A stretch of 64,000 nucleotides of DNA from Idiomarina sp. (GTDB taxonomy: Bacteria > Pseudomonadota > Gammaproteobacteria > Enterobacterales > Alteromonadaceae): positions 1 through 64,000 of the forward strand of contig JAFIFP010000009.1 in NCBI GenBank assembly GCA_020831965.1, given 5' to 3'. Position 1 is the first letter of the stretch. Each line of letters opens with the position of its first letter. Below, one piece after another: positions 27,772 to 37,367 of this stretch. A model generated the notes under the pieces. That model did not search any database and was not told where the DNA came from. It saw only the letters and a list, made by a program, of their open reading frames with translations. Both the position numbers and the translations under genes were made by a program.

Positions 27772-28509
27772 TTATAAATCGCCCGGCGCCTTGGGGCCAG
27801 GCTCATAACCGCGCGTCGCCAGCAGTGCTTTGAGTACCCGGGAATGGTACTCACGACGATACAAGACCGCAGTTACGACCACACTGGCAATCATGAGTAA
27901 AACAGGACTCACAAACCAACATAAGTAGCCGAGGGCAAAGTAATAGGCGCGCAGACCATAGTTGTATTCATGACCCGCCTGATCCAACACCTTGGCTGCA
28001 TTCAAATGAAAACGTTCACGATCTTCAGGGCTAATTGTGGGTCGACTCATCGAGGGGGCCATACCCAGTAATATCGAGACAAAACCAAACTGACGCACAG
28101 ACCAAGTGAATTTGAAAAAGGCGAAGACCATGATCACCGCCATCCCAGCCAACTTAATCATTACTAATGAGCTAGTTTGTGGTGCCGCAAAAGGCAAATC
28201 ATCTAAGACGCGCACAAAGGCCTCGTTCGAGGCAAATACAGTGAGGACACCCGCCAAGACGAGAATGGTTGACGAAGCGAAGAAGGTCACCGTCCGCTCC
28301 ACATTACCAATTAGGGCGGCGTCAGCAATATGCTGCTCTTTGTGTACACAAGCACGCATCCACTCAACACGTAAGGTACAGAGAATACTGGAAAGACAGT
28401 GATAGGTTTTTGCCCGCCGCCGCGCAAACAACGAATAGCCGAGCCAGAAAAATAGAAACCAGAAGAACGCGATGACGTCAATTAAGGGAATCGGAATCAT
28501 GAGCTCCAT
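27772..28509 (-). CDS. DUF599-family membrane protein
   Basis: About 245 residues. Starts at 28509 and 28500 are both possible, the latter with GGAG three bases before it; a TTG at 28527 is less likely. It has four or five hydrophobic segments: near the N-terminus, in TVTFFASSTILVLAGVLTVF, in LAGMAVIMVFAFFKFTWSVRQFGF, and in the last third. The FARRRAKTYHC and RQFGF(V)SIL motifs fit DUF599. Function unknown. It is followed by astE after 31 bases and probably shares its transcript. Confidence 0.75.
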   Translation of the reverse strand: MELMIPIPLIDVIAFFWFLFFWLGYSLFARRRAKTYHCLSSILCTLRVEWMRACVHKEQHIADAALIGNVERTVTFFASSTILVLAGVLTVFASNEAFVRVLDDLPFAAPQTSSLVMIKLAGMAVIMVFAFFKFTWSVRQFGFVSILLGMAPSMSRPTISPEDRERFHLNAAKVLDQAGHEYNYGLRAYYFALGYLCWFVSPVLLMIASVVVTAVLYRREYHSRVLKALLATRGYEPGPKAPGDL

Positions 28510-28566
28510 GTCCTTAGCAAAAACCAAGACCCATAGTCTAACGCGTTTTAGGGGTTCGTCGCGAAT

Positions 28567-28601
28567 AAAACGCGACCAGTTTTACAACTCGGTCGCGTTT
28601 T
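28567..28601 (-). terminator. Rho-independent terminator of the first RND operon
   Basis: An 11-bp perfect stem (AAAACGCGACC / GGTCGCGTTTT) with a 13-base loop lies 8 bases past the permease stop. On the minus strand the stem ends in four T, with further T shortly after. It may also insulate the DUF599 gene. Confidence 0.75.
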
Positions 28602-28609
28602 CACTTCGA

Positions 28610-31600
28610 TTAGTATGACTCGACTTGATCTTGAGTAATTTCAGGCGCTTTTTTACGACCAAACACTCGCGCTAAGTCATCCAACACCAAGTACAGACAT
28701 GGGATCAGCAACAGCGTGATCACTGTGGCGAACAGAATACCGAAGGCGAGTGATATGGCCATCGGAATCACCATCTGCGCTTGCAGACTTCGTTCTAGCA
28801 CAATAGGCAAGAGTCCGACGAAGGTTGTCAGTGATGTTAAGACGATAGCGCGGAAACGTGCCGCGCCGGCGTCCACCACTGCGTCTGCCAAACGCAAACC
28901 TTCCTTGCGAGTTTGGTTCACATAGTCCACCAAAATCAGACTGTCGTTCACCACCACGCCCGCAAGCGCAATAATCCCAAACAAGCTCAACAAGCTAATT
29001 GGCATGCCTAAGATTAAATGCCCCACTACCGCACCGATAATTCCAAAGGGAATCACCGACATAATAATCAATGGCTGAGAATAAGACTTCAACGGAATTG
29101 CCATCAGTGCATAGATAGCTAGCATGGCAATTAGGAAGCCCAACACCAAAGCGCCCAACGCTTCCTGCTCATCTCGGCTTGCGCCTTCGAGGCCAAAACG
29201 CACGTTTGGATAGCGCTCAAGGATCTCGGGCAAGTGATTGTCACGCACATCCCGAATAATGGCGAACGGCTCAACGCGGTCCTTATCCACCCGCGCACGC
29301 ACGTTCACCGAGCGCGTACCATTAATCCGCGTAATTGAGCTAAAGCCATCCGCCAGTCGTGCTTCGGCAAGCTCTCTAAACGGAATCTCACGACCGTCAT
29401 TGGTGCGAATCATCATGTTCTCGAGATTACCGATAGACATGCGCTCTTCGAGTGGATAACGCACCATGACACGCACTTCTTCATCGTCTCGTGGAATACG
29501 CTGCGCCTCTGCACCATAGAAGGCATACCGTACTTGGGTTGCTAAATCCTGCAAGGTAACGCCCAAAGAATCAGCCTGAGGGGTCAAGGTCAGCTGAATC
29601 TCTTCTTGCGGGGTGCCGAAGGTGTCTGAAATATCAAACACACCGCCATACTCTGCCAGCACACGTCTGAGATCCATGGCTGCAGCAGCCATTTCATCGA
29701 GATTCGTACCACTCAACTGAAACTCAAGGTCAAATCCACCGGCTCCACCCATCATGCTGGCTTGGAAGTTCATATCTTTCACACCAGCGAGTTCTGGAAT
29801 TGCCTCACGCCACTGATTCACCACAGCAAAACCGTCAATTTCCCGGTTCTCGCCCTTCTCCAACTCAACCATAACCTGGCCGGACTCTGCAGAATTCAGG
29901 AATACGTTGGTATGCTTCACCAACGGCTCACCATAGCGCTCCTGGTACTCCGCATCGATACGACGCAAGCTGCGTTCTACTTCACGTAAATTCGCGATGG
30001 TGCGGTCTTCATGGGTGCCGGGCTGCATTTCAACACTAGCAAACACAAAGTCACTCGGAATATTCGGGAAGAACACCCAACGCACGGCGCCGCTCGCGAT
30101 TAAACCGCCCATAATAATCATTAAGGCAATGAACGAGGCAATGGTGGTATAGCGGTATTTGACACATAAGGTCGCAAATGGACGGTACTTATGTTCAACA
30201 AACCATTTCAAACCATCCGCAACTTTGTTCCGCAGGCGCTGGAACGCATTTTGCTTAGCACCTTCACTCTTCGAATACTTCATACCATTGATGTGCGCTG
30301 GCAGAATCCATTTTGACTCTACCAACGAGAACAACAGACAGAAAATAACCACATAAGCGATGGATTCCCAAATACTCGCCATAGGTCCGTCGACCATCAA
30401 CATAGGCACAAAGGCAACCACAGTGGTTAAAACACCAAAGGTCGCCGGAATAGCAACGCGCTTGGCTCCACGAATCACGTTATCTTCCGTCTTTCCGTGT
30501 TTCTCTATTTCCGAGTACGCGCTCTCGCCAATGATAATGGCGTCATCCACCACTATCCCGAGCACCAGTATGAAGCCGAACAGAGAAATCATATTGATGG
30601 AGATGCCAAACATTGGCAGGTTCATCACAGCTAGCGCGCCAAGGAAACAGACCGGAATCCCGATCATGACCCAGAATGCGAGTCGTAACTGTAAGAACAG
30701 AGATAAGGCGATAAAGACCAATAACACACCGAAGAGAAGGTTCTTCAGCATCAGGTTCAAACGCCCCTTGAGGTAATATGAGCTATCCCCCCAATAGGCA
30801 ATATTAACCCCTTGCGGCAAGGTCTCTCGTTTACTTTCAACATAGTTTTTGACCGTTTGCGCAATTGCGAGGTCGTTCTGTGTACCTACTGAGTCAACCC
30901 GAACAAAGCTCGTCGCTTGGCCATCAAACTCAGCGAATGCACGTCGTTCAACAAACTCGTCGCGCACCGTCGCGATGTCTCCTAATGTGAGCCGGGTGCC
31001 ATCGGGGCGACGCACGAGCACAATCTCTTCAAACTCGCGACCCACGTAACTTTGACCTTTGGCGCGCAGCAGAATATCGCCAGTAGGTGTGCGAATTGAG
31101 CCACCGGGAACATCCAATGACGTTCCACGAACTGCTTGGACGATATCGGGGAAGGTCAGTCCATAATTGCGTAAGTCATGCTCGGAAATCTCAATCGCAA
31201 TCTCATAGTTTCGAGTCCCAATCGCCTGCGCCTGAGTAATTCCAGGAAGACTTCGCAATTCGTCACGTACTTCTCGCGCTAATTGCTTTCGGGCTCGTTC
31301 GTTCAAGTCACCATAAATCGACAGCCAGATAATTTGTTGTTGTGGTCGAATACGATAGATCAGGGGCGGTTCGATTTGCGCAGGGAAGCTAGTAATAGCA
31401 TCCACCCCCATGCGAATTTCATCCATGACTTCTTGGACGTTCCAGCCAGTGGAGACCTCAATATTCACCATACCCATGCCTTCACGGGCGGTGCTGGTAA
31501 TCCGATTGATGCCTTGCACTTCGTCAATGGCATCTTCGATGCGCATTAAAATGCCTTGCTCTACTTCCTGTGGTGCGGCGCCCGGATAGATCACCCGCAC

Positions 31601-31750
31601 CATGATGTTATTCAATTCAATGGTCGGGAAGGTTTGCTTGCGAATATCAAAAACGGCATAAATCCCCGCCAAGATAATCAGTAGCATCAGCAAGTTAGCG
31701 GCCACCCTATTGCGGGTGAACCAGGCAATAATACCAGTTTCGGGTTTCAT
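28610..31750 (-). CDS. RND-family efflux permease (inner-membrane subunit)
   Basis: 1046 residues, full AcrB-like length with 12 predicted spans and two large periplasmic loops. It begins GIIAWFTRNRVAANLLMLLI. The proton-relay Asp pair is in VLGIVVDDAIIIGE (TM4), and a repeated pattern is in the second half (ALAGVVVNDSLILVDYVNQ). It probably exports hydrophobic or amphipathic compounds by proton antiport with the adaptor gene immediately upstream (stop and start abut as TAAATG). No outer-membrane channel gene is present, so a TolC-like protein encoded elsewhere is needed. Substrate unknown. Confidence 0.9.
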   Translation of the reverse strand: MKPETGIIAWFTRNRVAANLLMLLIILAGIYAVFDIRKQTFPTIELNNIMVRVIYPGAAPQEVEQGILMRIEDAIDEVQGINRITSTAREGMGMVNIEVSTGWNVQEVMDEIRMGVDAITSFPAQIEPPLIYRIRPQQQIIWLSIYGDLNERARKQLAREVRDELRSLPGITQAQAIGTRNYEIAIEISEHDLRNYGLTFPDIVQAVRGTSLDVPGGSIRTPTGDILLRAKGQSYVGREFEEIVLVRRPDGTRLTLGDIATVRDEFVERRAFAEFDGQATSFVRVDSVGTQNDLAIAQTVKNYVESKRETLPQGVNIAYWGDSSYYLKGRLNLMLKNLLFGVLLVFIALSLFLQLRLAFWVMIGIPVCFLGALAVMNLPMFGISINMISLFGFILVLGIVVDDAIIIGESAYSEIEKHGKTEDNVIRGAKRVAIPATFGVLTTVVAFVPMLMVDGPMASIWESIAYVVIFCLLFSLVESKWILPAHINGMKYSKSEGAKQNAFQRLRNKVADGLKWFVEHKYRPFATLCVKYRYTTIASFIALMIIMGGLIASGAVRWVFFPNIPSDFVFASVEMQPGTHEDRTIANLREVERSLRRIDAEYQERYGEPLVKHTNVFLNSAESGQVMVELEKGENREIDGFAVVNQWREAIPELAGVKDMNFQASMMGGAGGFDLEFQLSGTNLDEMAAAAMDLRRVLAEYGGVFDISDTFGTPQEEIQLTLTPQADSLGVTLQDLATQVRYAFYGAEAQRIPRDDEEVRVMVRYPLEERMSIGNLENMMIRTNDGREIPFRELAEARLADGFSSITRINGTRSVNVRARVDKDRVEPFAIIRDVRDNHLPEILERYPNVRFGLEGASRDEQEALGALVLGFLIAMLAIYALMAIPLKSYSQPLIIMSVIPFGIIGAVVGHLILGMPISLLSLFGIIALAGVVVNDSLILVDYVNQTRKEGLRLADAVVDAGAARFRAIVLTSLTTFVGLLPIVLERSLQAQMVIPMAISLAFGILFATVITLLLIPCLYLVLDDLARVFGRKKAPEITQDQVESY

Positions 31751-33001
31751 TTAGTTGCCCTCACTGTTTGTTGACTCAGAGGCACGTTGCACCACATTCG
31801 CACCCTCGTCATCGGTTTCTTCTTCAGGTTCGACAGGTAGGAGTGGATCACCAGGCAAACGCACTCGAATACCGGGCAACGGATTGTCGAGTTGCGTAAT
31901 CATGACACGCTCACCCTCTTCCAACCCCTCACTGATATAGACAGACTGGCGGTCGGCACGATAGACGGTAACCGACCGCGCACTCAGAATACGCTCGTCA
32001 TCAATGACCCAAACTTGGCCGTCGGCATTCACTGCATGGCGCGGTAATTCCGCCAAGTTAGACACCGTAATACCATTGATTTCGGCGCGCACAAAACGAC
32101 CAAAGTTGAGTGGGACTTCATGCGTTGGGCCTTGGCGATTGTAAGGGTCTTGCACTTCCACCACAGCAAAGGTCACACGACTGGTTGGATCTAAGATGCC
32201 GTCGGTCCGGACGAGTGCGCCACGCCATTCGCGAGTTTGCCCCGCAACTTCAGTGCGCAGGGTTACGGCAGGTCCGGCAGAAGTTTCGCTATCAATGGCT
32301 TCACGATCGAGAAACGACAAATCATAGTCTGTTAATGGTAAACGGATTTCTGCTATCTCAGTGCCGTAGAGCATGGCCACTGGGGTATTCATGGAAATGA
32401 ATTGCCCTAGGTTTACATTGCGCGCTTGCAGTACTGCATCAAAAGGCGCCCGAATCTCTGTACGCTCCAGATTCCGCTCGGCACGATTTAATCGCGCTTC
32501 CGCAGAACGAAGGTTAGCAAGTTCGCTCGCCAACTGTGGTTGACGCAAACCAAGCTCTGGAATCTCTCCCGCTTCAATCGAACGCCATTCAGATTCTGCA
32601 ACGCGTCCCAGTGCACGCTCTTGCGCCACAGCCGCCTGTGCTCGCGCTAAGTTGGCTCGCGCCTCTTCTAGCTCACTTTCATAATCGGCGCGATCTAGAG
32701 TTAACATCACCTCGCCTTCGCGGAAAAAACCACCGGTCACGAATCTTGGGGATACTGAAGCAATGCGTCCGCTCACTTCGGATACCAGTTGGGTTTCGAA
32801 GCGCGGCATGACATTACCTTGGCCCGGCACACGGAAGGTTTCGTCTTTATGCTCCACGGCAATATACTCAACGAGGACCGCGGGGCGAACCGGAGTCTCT
32901 TGGACAGGAGCTTGGCGCATGCCACCTAAGATGCTAGCCAAAACCACTGCGACAACCAGAATGGTAATCGGAAGAATGATCATTCGTTTTCTTATTGCCA
33001 T
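31751..33001 (-). CDS. RND periplasmic adaptor subunit (membrane-fusion protein)
   Basis: 416 residues. An N-terminal membrane anchor lies at about residues 6-27. A lipoyl/barrel-sandwich half-motif follows (VSEVSGRIASVSPRFVTGGFFREGEVMLTLDRADYE). A helical hairpin comes next (about 105-180, Ala/Glu/Arg-rich coiled coil), then the second lipoyl half (IRAPFDAVLQARNVNLGQF) and beta-barrel and membrane-proximal domains. It links the permease to an outer-membrane channel. GGAAAG about 9 bases upstream supports the ATG. It is the first gene of the two-gene operon and is divergent from the patatin-like gene. Confidence 0.9.
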   Translation of the reverse strand: MAIRKRMIILPITILVVAVVLASILGGMRQAPVQETPVRPAVLVEYIAVEHKDETFRVPGQGNVMPRFETQLVSEVSGRIASVSPRFVTGGFFREGEVMLTLDRADYESELEEARANLARAQAAVAQERALGRVAESEWRSIEAGEIPELGLRQPQLASELANLRSAEARLNRAERNLERTEIRAPFDAVLQARNVNLGQFISMNTPVAMLYGTEIAEIRLPLTDYDLSFLDREAIDSETSAGPAVTLRTEVAGQTREWRGALVRTDGILDPTSRVTFAVVEVQDPYNRQGPTHEVPLNFGRFVRAEINGITVSNLAELPRHAVNADGQVWVIDDERILSARSVTVYRADRQSVYISEGLEEGERVMITQLDNPLPGIRVRLPGDPLLPVEPEEETDDEGANVVQRASESTNSEGN

Positions 33002-33174
33002 GATGTTCTACTTTCCTATGTATGCACTTCAAGGTCGCTGCAAATCTATCGGGCGAGTGACAAAACTCTTGTATTATGAACCACTGAGCGACAAGCTTAT
33101 AGTCTAATAGCCTGCTTAGAGTGTTTCGGTTTACAACATTTGTGTAAGTAGGTGTTTCAACGGACGGAGCAGTT

Positions 33175-34320
33175 ATGATTTCATCGCGAGAACCCGCATT
33201 ACTTCTCACCGGCGGTGGGGCCCGAGCCGCATACCAAGTAGGCGTCATTCAGGGTATTGCCAGCCTAGTTCCTCGCGCACATCCCTTACCTTTCCGAATT
33301 CTCTGTGGTACCAGTGCCGGGGCAATCAATGCGACCGCACTCGCGAGTTATGCTTCAAGTTTTCATTTAGGCGCACGCCGCTTACACCAAGTGTGGTCCA
33401 ATTTTGAGACTTCGCAGGTTTATAAATGTAGTACCGGTGAGCTGTTTGGTCACTTGTTAAGCCGTGTAGGCCGAATTTTTCAGTCTGAGTCCGCGGAACG
33501 CCCTGCTGCAAGTCTGTTTGACAACCAACCCTTACGCGAATTGCTCGACCGTGTGATCGACTACAAACGCATTGATCGTCATATCCACAATGGATTTTTA
33601 CGCGCAGTGTCTGTTACCGCGTCTTGTTACAATAATGGCGAGTCGGTGAGTTTTTATGAAGGCGTTTCACAGTATAAGGACTGGCGCCGCGCCAAGCGTT
33701 GTGGCATCCGCGCCCGTTTAACTAGCGAACATTTGATGGCTTCGGCAGCCATACCACTAGTGTTTCCAGCGATCGAACTTCAGCACAAATATTACGGTGA
33801 CGGATCCATTCACCAAATCGCCCCTCTGAGTCCACCTATTCACTTGGGAGCTAGCAAAATATTGGTGATTGGCGTCGACCAGCCGACTCTCGAAGATCAT
33901 CTGCACCGGCCTTATGTGCCCAATAGTGCGGCCATTGCAGGACACTTACTCGATACCATTTTCGCCGATACCTTGAACTCCGACTTGGAACGCTTACAAC
34001 GCGTGAATGAAACCATTCACCAACTTGACCAAGCAGGCGTTCCTCACCCGTCACTGCGACGTGTGCATTCCCTCGTGATTCAACCCCATCATGATTTCAA
34101 TGAGATCGCACACAAACACTACGAGCGCTTGCCATCGGCAGTAAAACGTCTGCTCGGCTTTATCGGCGTCGACCGGGATACACCATCGAGTGTCGTTAGC
34201 TATTTACTCTTTGAAAAGGAATACTGTCGAGAACTCATCTCGCTCGGCTACGAAGACGCCTTAAAGCAAACCGACGAAATTCATCAATTCCTCGAACTAG
34301 GTGGCCGCCCGGTACCATAA
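33175..34320 (+). CDS. Patatin-like phospholipase
   Basis: 381 residues. The oxyanion loop GGGARAAYQVGV lies near the N-terminus, the nucleophile elbow is GTSAG (Ser about residue 46), and the catalytic Asp is in YGDGS (about residue 206). This Ser-Asp dyad defines patatin-like acyl hydrolases. No signal peptide is seen, so it is cytoplasmic or peripherally membrane-bound and may act on phospholipids or other lipid esters. The C-terminal ~130 residues form a helical extension typical of the bacterial members. GGAG sits 5 bases before the ATG. A bare repeat-like stretch follows the gene. Confidence 0.85.
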   Translation: MISSREPALLLTGGGARAAYQVGVIQGIASLVPRAHPLPFRILCGTSAGAINATALASYASSFHLGARRLHQVWSNFETSQVYKCSTGELFGHLLSRVGRIFQSESAERPAASLFDNQPLRELLDRVIDYKRIDRHIHNGFLRAVSVTASCYNNGESVSFYEGVSQYKDWRRAKRCGIRARLTSEHLMASAAIPLVFPAIELQHKYYGDGSIHQIAPLSPPIHLGASKILVIGVDQPTLEDHLHRPYVPNSAAIAGHLLDTIFADTLNSDLERLQRVNETIHQLDQAGVPHPSLRRVHSLVIQPHHDFNEIAHKHYERLPSAVKRLLGFIGVDRDTPSSVVSYLLFEKEYCRELISLGYEDALKQTDEIHQFLELGGRPVP

Positions 34321-34551
34321 AGTACCAAACCTTCGAATAACCATCCGCAGGTGATGCACCGCATCACGCACAATCAGGTTCGCATCCAGCGCAAGAATTG
34401 AGAGCGGCAAAATATTGCCATAGGCCCTTCCCACGCGCTGCCGAAAACTTGACGCAAATCATTTTAAGTAAACATAAACAATAACTTACTAACATGGGAA
34501 TGGTTTTTGCAGGTGTTGCCACATAGAACTCACATAGAAAAGGTGACGCAA

Positions 34552-35427
34552 GTGGTGACTGTAGAACAACAACAGGATAGAAATGGTGTGCAAATACTCG
34601 CTTGCACCGAGACATTTCAAAGCCGTGGCCGCCTGGCAGAGCAATTGCAAACCACCCTCGATGTCGAGCAGTTATTGGCGCTCTACGGTCGCGAGGTAAG
34701 GGAACAGCTGCAGGTAGATAGTCTCACCTTCGCCGGTGAAGGTATGGTTTTTGCGGTGTTTGGGTATCCTGAGCAGCAGCCACAACACACCGCCGCACTC
34801 TTTGCCGACGGCGAATATCTTGGGCAGTTAGTTTACAGCAAGGCTAAAGGCTTCTCAGCCGCTGATCTACGTCGCTTAAATAATTTCCACCAACAAATTG
34901 TTTTCCCACTGCGCAACGCAATGCGCTTCGCTCGCGTGCGCCAACAAGCGATGCATGACCATATGACAGGTGTTGGAAATCGCTTACTCATGGAAGAAGC
35001 CATTTCACGCGCCAGCGCCACCGCAAAGCGTAACCAGTTAAATTACATGGTCATGCTTATTGACTTAGACGGCTTCAAAGCAGTGAACGATACCGCAGGA
35101 CACATTAAGGGCGACCGTATTCTGCAGCGTTTTGCGGAAGTTGCTAAAGCGCAACTACGGGGCTACGACGCTATCTTCCGCTACGGTGGCGATGAATTTG
35201 TATTGTTGTTGCAAGATGCGGATGAAGAGAGTGCACAGCATATTTTCTCGCGGATCCGCCAAGGCATTCAGCAAGATGAGTTGCTGCAGACGCATAACAT
35301 TGGTTGCAGCGCTGGCGCTGTCGTATTGAATCAGCAAGCGAACGAATCAGCCTTGTTAGCGCGTGCCGACACCGCACTTTATGAAGCCAAGTTAAGCGGC
35401 AAAGATCGGTTGTGTATTGCCGCCTAA
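34552..35427 (+). CDS. GGDEF-domain diguanylate cyclase
   Basis: About 291 residues from the GTG at 34552, chosen because AGGTGA lies 5 bases upstream; starts at 34507 (TTG), 34543 and 34555 are alternatives. The N-terminal ~125 residues are a GAF-like sensory region with no obvious cofactor motif. The GGDEF domain (about 135-290) keeps the active site FRYGGDEF. The inhibitory-site RxxD (RGYD) sits five residues before it, so feedback control by c-di-GMP is expected. No EAL domain or membrane segment is present, so it is a cytosolic c-di-GMP synthase. It converges with tilS. Confidence 0.88.
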   Translation: MVTVEQQQDRNGVQILACTETFQSRGRLAEQLQTTLDVEQLLALYGREVREQLQVDSLTFAGEGMVFAVFGYPEQQPQHTAALFADGEYLGQLVYSKAKGFSAADLRRLNNFHQQIVFPLRNAMRFARVRQQAMHDHMTGVGNRLLMEEAISRASATAKRNQLNYMVMLIDLDGFKAVNDTAGHIKGDRILQRFAEVAKAQLRGYDAIFRYGGDEFVLLLQDADEESAQHIFSRIRQGIQQDELLQTHNIGCSAGAVVLNQQANESALLARADTALYEAKLSGKDRLCIAA

Positions 35428-35437
35428 ATCTGGGTGA

Positions 35438-36409
35438 TTAGTCTGTACGACGGACTTGCAGAAAGCGCTTGGTGCGAATCACTTCAAGGTTCGCCCAGCG
35501 CACACCAACTTTACCTTGGGGCAATCGCCCTAATTGAGCAATCAGTTCATCCATAATTGCCGCACTCGGCAGCGGTACCTCAAGGTGACTCAGCCACGCT
35601 CGCAACAGCTGTTTCTGAACCGGAACCGTTAATTTCGTCCATCCCTCCAATGAAAAACCATCGGTTTGCTGGCGCTCTTGAACTTGCTCGCGAAGTAACT
35701 CATCAAGTACTTGCTGCTGCTCTGCACATAAAGCCGCCGAACGAGCAACTGTCTGCTCAATTGCGGGCCAGCGTGCTTTCAACAACGGAATAATGTCATG
35801 CCGTAGGAAGTTTCGATCGATGGTTGTATCGGTATTGGTATCGTCTTCAATCCAATCAACACCGAACGCCTCTGCATAAGCGTAGATGTCTGATTTCGTC
35901 ACGCCGAGTAACGGGCGGCAAAGTCGAATGCCGGGGGCAAAATCACCCACGGCGCCCATGGCGGATAAACCTTTCGGTCCAGCGCCACGTTTGAGTTGGA
36001 GTAAGAACGTTTCTAATTGGTCCGACTGATGTTGCCCGAGTAACAACACCGAGGGCTGCGGGCAAAGTGCTCGCAAGCGCTGATAGCGCGCTTCTCGCCC
36101 CTGAGCCTCTTTACTCTCACGGTTCGCCACCGAAACCGTGAGGGGCTCTACAATGGCCGGAAACTCACGTCGCCGGCAATCAGCCGCAAGAAACTCAGCC
36201 CAAGCACCTGATTTGGGGTGAAAAGCGTGGTCCAAATGAATGGCTAAGTACTTGAATTCAGGATGTTCAGTGCGGTAACGGTCGGTAAGATCGAGTAGGC
36301 TTTGCGAGTCTGCACCGCCACCCAAAGCTACGACAAGCGTCGTACCGGGCTTGAGTTCAAGCCCGGTTATAACGTCGGTAAAAAGTGGATAGAGATCAGC
36401 AGTAGCCAA
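35438..36409 (-). CDS. tilS: tRNA(Ile)-lysidine synthase, short form
   Basis: 323 residues. It converts cytidine-34 of the AUA-reading tRNA-Ile to lysidine using ATP. The PP-loop is [11 protein letters not shown]; the usual SGGxDS has Gly in place of the first Ser. [16 protein letters not shown] and the [12 protein letters not shown] segment of the N-terminal domain are present. E. coli TilS has about 430 residues, and the C-terminal TilS-C domain seems absent here, leaving a protein near the size of the short forms known from some bacteria. It overlaps accA by 14 bases. Confidence 0.85.
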   Translation of the reverse strand: MATADLYPLFTDVITGLELKPGTTLVVALGGGADSQSLLDLTDRYRTEHPEFKYLAIHLDHAFHPKSGAWAEFLAADCRRREFPAIVEPLTVSVANRESKEAQGREARYQRLRALCPQPSVLLLGQHQSDQLETFLLQLKRGAGPKGLSAMGAVGDFAPGIRLCRPLLGVTKSDIYAYAEAFGVDWIEDDTNTDTTIDRNFLRHDIIPLLKARWPAIEQTVARSAALCAEQQQVLDELLREQVQERQQTDGFSLEGWTKLTVPVQKQLLRAWLSHLEVPLPSAAIMDELIAQLGRLPQGKVGVRWANLEVIRTKRFLQVRRTD

Positions 36410-37352
36410 AGTTCATCAGTTTGCGATAACGGCGCTCTAGCAGCTCTTCTTTCGAGAAGCCCTTCAGTGACTCAAGGTCTTCACGCAGCTGACGCTTCAC
36501 GCGAATCGCTGTTTCTTCATAGTCACGATGCGCACCACCAAGTGGCTCCTCAATGATTGAGTCGATTAAGCCTAGCTCCAGCGAGCGCTGCGCGGTTACA
36601 CCCATCGCTTCGGCAGCTAACTCGGCTTTCGTTGCGCTCTTCCACAAAATCGAGGCACACCCCTCTGGCGAAATGACTGAATAAGTACTGTATTGCAGCA
36701 TATTCACGCGGTCACCTACACCTATTGCGAGTGCTCCGCCCGAACCGCCTTCGCCAATCACCGTACAAATTGTCGGCACCTTGAGACGTGACATTACCTT
36801 AAGGTTGCGTGCGATCGCTTCGCTTTGTCCACGTTCTTCCGCACCGATCCCAGGGTAAGCACCGGGTGTATCAATAAAAGTTAACACTGGCATATTGAAG
36901 CGCTCTGCCATTTCCATCAATCGCAACGCTTTGCGGTAGCCTTCTGGCTTCGGCATACCAAAGTTACGGCGAACCTTTTCCTTAGTTTCGCGGCCTTTTT
37001 GCTGCCCAATGACCATCACTGGATTGCCGTCCAAGCGAGCAATGCCGCCTACTATCGCCTTATCGTCGGCGTATGTACGGTCGCCTGCCAACTCATCGAA
37101 GTCGGTAAACATCATACGCACATAATCGAGCGTGTAAGGGCGAAGCGGGTGTCGAGCAAGTTGAGCAACCTGCCAAGCGCCGAGATTGGAAAAGATCTTA
37201 TCCATGAGCTCAGAACGCTTTTTGCGCAATTGCTTTACTTCAGACTCGAGATCGATATCGAGACCACCTTTTGCACCTACCGCTTGCAACTCATCGATTT
37301 GCGCCTGTAATTCGGCAATAGGTTGTTCAAACTCCAAAAAATTCTGATTCAT
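36396..37352 (-). CDS. accA: Acetyl-CoA carboxylase carboxyltransferase subunit alpha
   Basis: 318 residues, the standard length. With AccD it transfers the carboxyl group from carboxybiotin to acetyl-CoA, the committed step of fatty acid synthesis. An N-terminal helical region ([19 protein letters not shown]) is followed by the crotonase-fold domain, with [43 protein letters not shown], and the oxyanion-hole glycines in [12 protein letters not shown]. It lies 15 bases after dnaE and is probably co-transcribed with dnaE and tilS, an arrangement common in gammaproteobacteria. Confidence 0.96.
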   Translation of the reverse strand: MNQNFLEFEQPIAELQAQIDELQAVGAKGGLDIDLESEVKQLRKKRSELMDKIFSNLGAWQVAQLARHPLRPYTLDYVRMMFTDFDELAGDRTYADDKAIVGGIARLDGNPVMVIGQQKGRETKEKVRRNFGMPKPEGYRKALRLMEMAERFNMPVLTFIDTPGAYPGIGAEERGQSEAIARNLKVMSRLKVPTICTVIGEGGSGGALAIGVGDRVNMLQYSTYSVISPEGCASILWKSATKAELAAEAMGVTAQRSLELGLIDSIIEEPLGGAHRDYEETAIRVKRQLREDLESLKGFSKEELLERRYRKLMNFGYC

Positions 37353-37367
37353 CCGTTCGCTTTCCGC

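Noticed and set aside
30360-30776. 138-codon plus-strand frame inside the first RND permease
   Set aside because: It is an antisense shadow of a well-conserved gene.
34449-34477. TTGACG-17-ACATAA as a promoter for the GGDEF gene
   Set aside because: The -35 is good but the -10 matches poorly; not strong enough to call.
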